From contig JANRIN010000137.1 of NCBI GenBank assembly GCA_033764965.1, forward strand, positions 49,546-113,545: a DNA stretch of 64,000 bases. Direction: 5' to 3'. Made by a program: the position numbers and the translations under genes. Origin of the DNA: JSC-12 sp033764965 (lineage in GTDB: Bacteria > Cyanobacteriota > Cyanobacteriia > Leptolyngbyales > Leptolyngbyaceae). The notes below the pieces were generated by a model. The model did not search any database, was not told the DNA's origin, and saw only the letters and a list, made by a program, of their open reading frames with translations. How positions within the stretch are numbered: the stretch's first letter is position 1; every line of letters starts with the position of its first letter. This document shows, one piece after another, positions 33,491 through 39,728 of the stretch.

Positions 33491-33503
33491 CCCAGTCGGG
33501 GAA
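33491..33503 (-). promoter_or_regulatory. CCNACTGG motif upstream of dnaX
   Basis: TCCCCGACTGGGA on the minus strand, a near palindrome 33 nt before the dnaX start, of the same kind as at 4419, 6639, 21236 and 23953. Confidence 0.35.
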
Positions 33504-33536
33504 GTTGCCCTGAAGCATTGAAGATGGCTAGATGGC

Positions 33537-35033
33537 TTACTCGTCAGCTATTTCCTCGTCCTCGTCCTCATCAATCGCGTCGTCATCCTCTGCATTTGCC
33601 TTTTCTTCATCATCCTCATCTATTGGTTCACCATCAGCATTTGATACTCGGCTCGGCTCCTGTGTGCCAGCGTTCGCGTGGGTAGCAGGTTCAAAGGGCA
33701 GGGTGAAGTAGGTTGCAGTCATGACCAAATCTTTCACCTCAAAATCACCCACCGCTTCCAATTTGGTGATGGTGTCGGGTCTGTCCATCCACAACCTCAC
33801 CCCGGTACTACCCAGGGATTTGAGCATCGTCAGCAGTTGATGGATGTTGAGCTTGATTGCAAAGGAGTCAGGCTGATCCAGGGTGGCTTCAATCACCTGC
33901 CTGCCCTTACTTCCTGCTTGCTCAATCGTGAGGGTGAGAGTTTGGGTACTGCCTTCAAAGGTGAGCAACAGGTCATGTTTATCCCTGTGCGTCAGGGCAC
34001 TCAGCCGACTCAGGCGTTCGACGAAATCGCCCCGACCCAGGGTAGCACTGCGAGTAAAGTTGAACCGCTGGTTGATAATCGCTAACACATCGGGGTAATC
34101 GCCCTGCAACGCCTGGGTGGTAATCGTGTGATGCAGCCGATCGCTCTCCACTTGCACCTGAAGTTTCTGAGTCCGATCGTCATAGGTGACGTTACATTCG
34201 TCCACCTCCATACCCTCGATCGCTTTGGTCACCGCTTTGACGGCACTTGCAGAGAGAGAGCAATGAATGGCTTCAGTTTTCCTGGTGCGTTTGCTGCGCC
34301 CAATCCCTTTCAGGTCGAGATGAGCGATCGCGATCTGTAATCCATCTGTGGCAGTGCAGGTCAAGCGGTCATCCTGAAGATGCCAGTTCACTCCGGTCAG
34401 AACACCTTTCGCCTGCTCTCTGGCAACGGCAAACAAGACGCTTTTGAGACCGATCGCCAGTGCTTTGGCGTTGAGGATGACGGGTTTGGGTTGGGCGATC
34501 GCTTCGGGGGTGGGAAATTCATCAGCCGCCAGCCCATCGAGTTCCACAACGCCCGCTTGTGGGTCAGTCACAACGACCGCAACGGCTTGTCCTTTCGCCT
34601 GAGAGTTTAGAATCAACGTCCCGGCTGGACATTTCGCCACCACTTCTTTGAGTAAGTTTGCTGGAGCAGTCACCGTGCCAGGTCGTTCAACGTCAGCATC
34701 AATTCGGGCGGTCAGCGTCGTTGCTAGATCGGTACAGGTGAGCCAGATTTGATTCGTCGTCGCGTCCCCCTTGATCAGCACGTTTGCCAGGACTGGATGC
34801 GTTGGTTTTCTGGAAGCGGCTTCTACGACAAAACTTAGTGCCTCAAATAGACGCGATTGGGAGACATTGGCGTTCAGTTGGTTTGAAGTAGAGTTGGATA
34901 AATCAGTTGCGGCGCGATCGGTCTGCGTTGAATCGGACTCACTTTCAGTAGCAACTTTTCTGCTCTTGCGGGGCTGTTTGGCGGGTGCAGTGTGCGATCG
35001 GGGTTGGGTTGTAGATCGGGTTGCCATGATCAA
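33537..35033 (-). CDS. dnaN: Beta sliding clamp with N-terminal extension and acidic tail
   Basis: 498 aa, about 130 longer than usual. The clamp core begins VSQSRLFEALSFVVEAASRKPTHPVLANVLI near residue 57 and has three repeats, including CSLSASAVKAVTKAI and FTRSATLGRGDFVERLSRLSALT. The end YFTLPFEP takes the place of the usual MPMRL. The first about 55 residues are Lys/Arg/Ser/Thr-rich, and the last about 60 are acidic (DEDDEEKANAEDDDAIDEDEDEE). Neither addition is normal for DnaN. A GCTACCGC motif lies 27 nt ahead of the start. It is probably the clamp of an element-encoded replisome. Confidence 0.9.
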   Translation of the reverse strand: MIMATRSTTQPRSHTAPAKQPRKSRKVATESESDSTQTDRAATDLSNSTSNQLNANVSQSRLFEALSFVVEAASRKPTHPVLANVLIKGDATTNQIWLTCTDLATTLTARIDADVERPGTVTAPANLLKEVVAKCPAGTLILNSQAKGQAVAVVVTDPQAGVVELDGLAADEFPTPEAIAQPKPVILNAKALAIGLKSVLFAVAREQAKGVLTGVNWHLQDDRLTCTATDGLQIAIAHLDLKGIGRSKRTRKTEAIHCSLSASAVKAVTKAIEGMEVDECNVTYDDRTQKLQVQVESDRLHHTITTQALQGDYPDVLAIINQRFNFTRSATLGRGDFVERLSRLSALTHRDKHDLLLTFEGSTQTLTLTIEQAGSKGRQVIEATLDQPDSFAIKLNIHQLLTMLKSLGSTGVRLWMDRPDTITKLEAVGDFEVKDLVMTATYFTLPFEPATHANAGTQEPSRVSNADGEPIDEDDEEKANAEDDDAIDEDEDEEIADE

Positions 35034-35052
35034 ACCGTATAGACATCAGGGC

Positions 35053-35067
35053 GAGAGGAGCGGTAGC
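35053..35067 (-). promoter_or_regulatory. GCTACCGC motif upstream of dnaN
   Basis: GCTACCGCTCCTCTC on the minus strand, core 27 nt before the dnaN start in the 64-bp gap after the Dda-like gene. Confidence 0.5.
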
Positions 35068-35097
35068 CCCATCGAGTTAAAAGATGCGGCTCCAATT

Positions 35098-36510
35098 TCA
35101 GCCCTCGTCACAACAAAACAGCACCCGCCGTTGAGCGCGAGACAGGGCAACCATCCACAGGCGGTTATATTCCGTCAAACTCTCCCCAGTCCCATCGCGC
35201 AATCGTTTTCTCAAGTCGTCCGCATCGATCGCCACTTCTTCAAACGTGCTGCCCTGAGAGGTATGTACTGTCAGAGCGAAACAGGGACGTACCTGGGCAA
35301 AGATTTCCAGATGCTCGTAATACTTGCGCCACAGAACTGGGCTGCGTTTTGCCGATTGCAACAGGTGTTCGGTTTCCTGATCGAATCGTTCCCGCTCCGC
35401 TTCGTGCAGCACAAAAATCTGACGAGCACCAGGATAACCTTCCGGCAGGACAGTGAGGCGATAGGCACGATAGCCTTCATAGGGTTGCTCCTCAACGCCT
35501 GTCACAAGCATTTCTGTTGCCGTGTTCAAAATGATGTCTTTCTTGTTGGGGGCGACGATCGATTGGGTGCTGATCAGGCGTTCATCCACGACAAACCGGG
35601 GAGCATCCTGTCCATACCGATGACGGCGCAACAGCGTGTTGTAAAAGTCAACTCGTTTATTTGTCCAGCATAGAATCCGAAACCGATCTGGATTGGTGTC
35701 AAAGCTCTCGACTACCGACTTCTGGGCGTATTTTACTAAAGTCTTTTGACTGGTTTTCAAGAGTCCCTGATCCTTATCCGTTGTAGAATTCGTTTTCGGT
35801 GCAAAGGGAACTTTTTGGCGAATGGCAAGGCGGCAGTCCTCCAGTGTAGTTAGCAAAGGATTGTGGGCTGCCTGTCGCACAATCTGGTTCAAGATTACCT
35901 TGTTCGTTACCTTAAAGCTGGGAGATCTGCCCTCGTTGACGGGATTAAGTTGGAAGGGATCTCCCATCAGCACAAATTTAGGAGCCAGGTAGAAACGCGC
36001 GGTTTCCTGGGTCAAAAAGCTCCAGAGGGCTTTGTTGATCATGGAGCATTCATCGACAAAGACAATGACCTGTTTACCGGAGAAGTAGGTTAGCAGGGCA
36101 AAGTCACTGGCACCTTTTTCGAGGACCTTCTGTCCCTGACGTTTGACCAGTTTGAGTCCGAGAAACTGGTGAATCGTCATGCAGGGAACTTGCAGTCCAA
36201 CTCGCGTTGCCATTTTGCTCAGAACATTCACGGCTTTGTTTGTGGTTGCAGTCAGAACAAATTCAAGGTTGGGACTCTGCAATTCCTGAATGGCATAAAC
36301 CATAATTGTGCTTTTGCCGACTCCTGGAAACCCGGCAATCAGCAACAATTTCTCCAGGCAATTCGGTTGCACAAAAGCTTGCAGTTTTTCGATTGCGTCT
36401 GCCTGCTGCTCTGTCAGGGCAAATTGAAGACTGGTGGCAGTAGGCGGATCAGATGAAGCACCCCCCGATGGCACATCAATCGTTGTGGAACCAGGATTGC
36501 TGTCAGGCAT
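35098..36510 (-). CDS. SF1B helicase, Dda/RecD-like
   Basis: 470 aa. Walker A GFPGVGKST near 60, motif Ia LTATTNKAVNVL, motif II VFVDECSM near 152, motif III LMGDPFQLNPV, motif V VHTSQGSTFEEV near 410, and motif VI VALSRAQRRVLF are all present. This set resembles phage Dda and small RecD-type 5'-3' helicases. It could unwind forks or clear proteins at the origin. A GCTACCGC motif stands 42 nt before the start, and dnaN and dnaX follow on the same strand. Confidence 0.85.
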   Translation of the reverse strand: MPDSNPGSTTIDVPSGGASSDPPTATSLQFALTEQQADAIEKLQAFVQPNCLEKLLLIAGFPGVGKSTIMVYAIQELQSPNLEFVLTATTNKAVNVLSKMATRVGLQVPCMTIHQFLGLKLVKRQGQKVLEKGASDFALLTYFSGKQVIVFVDECSMINKALWSFLTQETARFYLAPKFVLMGDPFQLNPVNEGRSPSFKVTNKVILNQIVRQAAHNPLLTTLEDCRLAIRQKVPFAPKTNSTTDKDQGLLKTSQKTLVKYAQKSVVESFDTNPDRFRILCWTNKRVDFYNTLLRRHRYGQDAPRFVVDERLISTQSIVAPNKKDIILNTATEMLVTGVEEQPYEGYRAYRLTVLPEGYPGARQIFVLHEAERERFDQETEHLLQSAKRSPVLWRKYYEHLEIFAQVRPCFALTVHTSQGSTFEEVAIDADDLRKRLRDGTGESLTEYNRLWMVALSRAQRRVLFCCDEG

Positions 36511-36544
36511 GAATCATCCCTCTCTTCTCTCAAAACTTCAGCTA

Positions 36545-36559
36545 GAGAGGGGCGGTAGC
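36545..36559 (-). promoter_or_regulatory. GCTACCGC motif upstream of Dda-like helicase
   Basis: GCTACCGCCCCTCTC on the minus strand, core 42 nt before the start; nearly identical over 15 nt to the dnaN site. Confidence 0.5.
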
Positions 36560-36592
36560 GATTCAGTTATGCTCCACTGCATCCATACAACC

Positions 36593-37078
36593 CTACTGGT
36601 AGCTGGGATGATCCACGTCAATGTAATCCCAGTAGTTGGGGCATTCTTCCAACCAACTGTTAGGCGATCGTCCGGTCTGGGTCTGCCGCCGCCAGCTAGT
36701 GTTGACAGTAGAGGGGACAGGATCCAACTCCAGGCATTGCCGGGTTGTTTGTTTGGCATGAGACCGAATCAGCCGACGCAGCATCAGAGCATCGTCTCCG
36801 TCCACACAGACTAACCACTTTCGGAGCGAGCGATCACTGAACGGTTGCAGTTGAGTCACTCGCTCCATCTTGACTACACCGATCGAGTCTACGGTTATTT
36901 CGTACTCAATTGAGCCGTCGATTGGCGTGTTAAACCACAATTCAACCGTCGGCACCTGATCCTCCTGGCTCAGAGAATGCTTGGATTTGCGTTGCAACAC
37001 GATATGGCAGCCAGCCAACGGAAAGACCTGACCATCAATCAGGAGAGATTCGCCAGGAATAAGCCACCGCACGGTCAT
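36593..37078 (-). CDS. hypothetical protein, 161 aa
   Basis: The first 80 residues are beta-rich (VRWLIPGESLLIDGQVFPLAGCHIVLQRKSKHSL), and the C-terminus is basic then Tyr/Asp-rich (NYWDYIDVDHPSYQ). No family, signal or membrane segment is recognised. It is upstream of the Dda-like operon on the same strand, and divergent from the plus-strand gene at 37229. Function cannot be guessed. Confidence 0.5.
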   Translation of the reverse strand: MTVRWLIPGESLLIDGQVFPLAGCHIVLQRKSKHSLSQEDQVPTVELWFNTPIDGSIEYEITVDSIGVVKMERVTQLQPFSDRSLRKWLVCVDGDDALMLRRLIRSHAKQTTRQCLELDPVPSTVNTSWRRQTQTGRSPNSWLEECPNYWDYIDVDHPSYQ

Positions 37079-37228
37079 AGTTCATCCGCTCTACACAGCA
37101 CTGCCATTGTAACTGGAGGCGCTGCAATTCGACCGATTGGGAGAGAAATAATCGGTCAGTCAGGACAGGATCAGTTCGGTATAGTTCGGTACACCAAAGA
37201 GGAGTAGATGAATTGAGTAGAGCAATCA

Positions 37229-37552
37229 ATGGAAACCCTGGCTACACCCGATCAATTAACGCCTGCCCGACTGGAATATCGAGGGCAGTTATTCACAGTT
37301 GTCACAAGCCGTTATGCCAACCGAAATATCGCTCTACGACTTGTGGATGCAATCACCGAAGCAGTAATTGAGTGTACGATCGACGTTCCGGCTCTGGAGC
37401 TTTTGGAAGATGAATGCTTGATTCCCCAAAGCAGGCAAGACCTTATGCAAACACTGATCAATGCCAGACTGATTGTGCCAACAGATTTGATTCCAGTCTA
37501 CACTCGACGTGGACATCGGGCTAGAGTCTGCCAGGTGTATAAGTGCAGTTAA
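37229..37552 (+). CDS. hypothetical protein, 107 aa
   Basis: METLATPDQLTPARLEYRGQLFTVVTSRYANRNIALRLVDAITEAVIECTIDVPALELLEDECLI looks like an alpha/beta domain of a small uncharacterised family. The end is basic (YTRRGHRARVCQVYKCS). It overlaps the stop of the minus-strand neighbour by 4 bp, tail to tail. Plus strand in a minus-strand region; coding quality is good but nothing more is visible. Confidence 0.55.
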   Translation: METLATPDQLTPARLEYRGQLFTVVTSRYANRNIALRLVDAITEAVIECTIDVPALELLEDECLIPQSRQDLMQTLINARLIVPTDLIPVYTRRGHRARVCQVYKCS

Positions 37553-38343
37553 AACAGAGATTGTTGAACCAACTGGGGCATTTCATCAGTCTCTAATTCG
37601 TTGACGGCAACAGCGTCGGTTGGGTTCGCCTTTGCCTGCTGCGATCGCTCCCCTTTGGGTGCCAGCTTCATAACCTTCCGTCGAATCTGGATGCTCAAGT
37701 CTTTGTATACAGACTCAATTCGGCGAAACTCGATCAGGTAGTCATCCACCGCGAAAGACTGAGCTGCTTCAACCCCAAACAGCGTCGGGTGCCGTTTCAA
37801 GACTTCACCGAAAGCCCAGATACACAGATCAGCATAGTCTCTAGATAGGGGCGAAACCAGAGTTAGGGGTTGCAGCGCACAAACAATTTCAGCGGGTGTG
37901 ATCGTTTCAGTCAGGGTTCCCTGTTCCACTTCATCCAAAATATGCAGGAATCGTTCTTGCATGACGGCGGGTCGGAGTTTGACAATCACGTCCAGATTCG
38001 TCCATTCACTTTTGCCGACAATGATCGGACCGCGAAAGTAGTTGAGGTGAGCCGCTTTCACCTCCAGTAGTTGCAGCAGGATGCTGAGAAAACCAGGGCT
38101 GACAGGTTCAAGTTGGGCGATCGCCCGCATCATGCCAAGAGTTTGGGATGTAAATGATTGTTTGGATGGCGAGGTATTTACAACAATGGGCAACAAGTCG
38201 TTCAGCAGGTCGGATTGCTGGGTCATAGTCTGAGGCGGTAGTAGGACTATGGCTTCAGCAGCGGTCGCTGCAAACTTTTTCTTTAAATTTGGGATAAGTA
38301 GTGGGTCAGGTGGAGGGGAAAGGGGTGCGACATACTCACTCAA
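37549..38343 (-). CDS. hypothetical protein with C-terminal clamp-binding-like motif
   Basis: Up to 264 aa. The longest frame starts at a TTG (38343) next to the repeat array; ATG at 38226 is an alternative. The body is helical (LLQLLEVKAAHLNYFRGPIIVGKSEW; DLCIWAFGEVLKRHPTLFGVEAAQ) with no recognised domain. The last five residues are QQSLF, matching the Q-x-x-L-F pattern that attaches proteins to the beta clamp, and such motifs often sit at a C-terminus. It lies beside the repeat array, opposite the gene at 38809, so a role at the origin is possible. Confidence 0.55.
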   Translation of the reverse strand: MSEYVAPLSPPPDPLLIPNLKKKFAATAAEAIVLLPPQTMTQQSDLLNDLLPIVVNTSPSKQSFTSQTLGMMRAIAQLEPVSPGFLSILLQLLEVKAAHLNYFRGPIIVGKSEWTNLDVIVKLRPAVMQERFLHILDEVEQGTLTETITPAEIVCALQPLTLVSPLSRDYADLCIWAFGEVLKRHPTLFGVEAAQSFAVDDYLIEFRRIESVYKDLSIQIRRKVMKLAPKGERSQQAKANPTDAVAVNELETDEMPQLVQQSLF

Positions 38344-38808
38344 AATTTAGGGTGCAAATAAGCTCTAATTGCCTGAGAACACTGCACCTGTGAGTACCCT
38401 AAATTTGCGCTCTTCTACGCGTTTTAGGGTGCGAGTAAGGATTAAAGTGCCTGTCTAGAAGCATTAGAGCGTACCCTAAACTTGAACAGCTTTGCAGGTT
38501 TAGGGTACAAATAAGCCTTAAACGCCTGAGAAAGCAGCATTTATGAGTACCCTAAGTTTGAGTAGTCCTACGCATTTTTAGGGTGCAGATAAGGATTGAA
38601 ATAGTGCTGTAAAGTCGTTCAAGCGTACCCTAAGTCTGTGGGGGTACTAAATTTAGGGTGCAAATACGCTCAAAGTTATTTGTATAAAGGTGGTCAATGT
38701 ACCCTAAATAGTTCTGGCATCCCAAATTTAGGGTGCTAATTTGCTTAGAGGCACTGCTATTGCAGGGTTACTGCGTACCCTAAACTTACTTGGCTTGAGG
38801 AGGTGTTC
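38344..38808. repeat. Array of six inverted repeat pairs (12 sites), candidate origin or centromere
   Basis: TTTAGGGTGC (one copy TTTAGGGTAC) occurs at 38346, 38423, 38499, 38577, 38652 and 38727. Its partner GTACCCTAAA (or ...AAG) occurs at 38394, 38471, 38547, 38625, 38699 and 38775. Each pair is 48 nt apart start to start (47 once), and pairs repeat every 75-78 nt, so the order is strictly alternate. Spacers differ; pairs 1 and 3 resemble each other, as do 2 and 4. It fills the gap between divergent genes. Iterons for replication or a partition site fit best. The last copy ends 24 nt before the ATG at 38809, so it may also act as an operator. Confidence 0.85.
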
Positions 38809-39129
38809 ATGCCCCGTCAGCGCAAATCTGGCAAGGGAACGCAAGCAATCACTGTCGATAGTCTTGTTGCCTTGGCATCGGGTTTGTCTCGTCCAGAGTT
38901 AGATGACCTGATTGCCGCGCTGCTAGCACTGCGGGATGCTTTGGACGAAGAGGAGGCGAAACCAAATGAAGTAGAGGCGGTGACACCTCGACCGCGCCGA
39001 TCGAGATCCGGCGCAAGTCCTCGGATTGAATGGAAAATCATCAACGGCTGTGGACCCTATCCTTACCTGCGTTACAAGAGCGGTGGCACCCACCACAGCT
39101 TCTATTTGAAAAATCTGAAACCCAAATGA
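38809..39129 (+). CDS. Small basic protein beside the repeat array, candidate array-binding protein
   Basis: 106 aa from the ATG at 38809 with a strong GAGGAGG ribosome site; the GTG 6 nt upstream lies inside that site. Residues about 20-40 are an acidic helix (RPELDDLIAALLALRDALDEEEAKPNE). Next comes a basic linker (RPRRSRSGASPR) and a compact end (IEWKIINGCGPYPYLRYKSGGTHHSFYLKNLKPK). I do not recognise the family. Its divergent start 24 nt after the last repeat suggests it binds the array or is controlled by it. Confidence 0.6.
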   Translation: MPRQRKSGKGTQAITVDSLVALASGLSRPELDDLIAALLALRDALDEEEAKPNEVEAVTPRPRRSRSGASPRIEWKIINGCGPYPYLRYKSGGTHHSFYLKNLKPK

Positions 39130-39131
39130 TG

Positions 39132-39698
39132 CTACAACTCTAATTCCACGTCGAACACCTTTGAACGGTACGGAGCTGGTTGAGATCGGCGCAATTGCTC
39201 TAACTCCCTCGCTTTCTGAGCTTTGGTTGGCTGTGCTTTCAGGGATTGTTGCCCTGGTAAGGAACGCTCTGACTGTTCAACAATGAACGGCGTTGCCGGG
39301 TTTGAAGTAACCTGTCGCTCATTCATACCTGGAGACTCATAGGCTGGAGCACCACCCCGATTGGGAGCATCAGCCGTATCGGTGTAGGGCGTATCGAGCA
39401 ATACTGCCTCGTCATAAACGTTTTCCTGGTAGCCTGAACTCCAGACATCGGGTGGCGTGTAGCTAGAATCCTCAGGGTTGGGGTCAAACCCAGCACTTGA
39501 ACTATGGAGGGCAGATGGCATATCAGGAATATCAGTACTGTAACCTCCGGTGTTGTAACCTGTGCCGCCGTAGCCACTCTTGCCATACCCCGTGTCCGGG
39601 CTGATCTCCTCGTCGCTGCCATAACCATTCCCACCATAGCCAGAGCTACTGTAGCCGGATGAGTAATTCGAGCCTTGGTCATTGCCGTATCCGTTCAT
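39132..39698 (-). CDS. Gly/Tyr/Ser-rich low-complexity protein
   Basis: 188 aa from the ATG at 39698, preceded by GGAGGAAAACAAG. The first 55 residues repeat GYG/SGYG units (NGYGNDQGSNYSSGYSSSGYGGNGYG...), a prion-like composition rare in bacteria. The remainder is acidic/proline-rich, with a basic helix near the end (KAQKARELEQLRRSQ). No enzyme motif. It precedes the AAA ATPase stop by 30 bp on the same strand, in head-to-tail order with it, so it could be co-transcribed with that gene. Confidence 0.65.
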   Translation of the reverse strand: MNGYGNDQGSNYSSGYSSSGYGGNGYGSDEEISPDTGYGKSGYGGTGYNTGGYSTDIPDMPSALHSSSAGFDPNPEDSSYTPPDVWSSGYQENVYDEAVLLDTPYTDTADAPNRGGAPAYESPGMNERQVTSNPATPFIVEQSERSLPGQQSLKAQPTKAQKARELEQLRRSQPAPYRSKVFDVELEL

Positions 39699-39728
39699 CT
39701 TGTTTTCCTCCGCTAACAACACACTCAG

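Noticed and set aside
37035..37229. Minus-strand 64-codon frame ahead of the gene at 36593
   Set aside because: It overlaps the start of that gene and mostly covers the divergent promoter gap. Composition is Cys/Trp-rich and no ribosome site is seen.
38344..38808. CRISPR array or telomere-like TTTAGGG repeats
   Set aside because: Repeat units are only 10 bp, alternate in orientation and have no cas genes nearby. TTTAGGG copies are spaced by unrelated sequence, not tandem.
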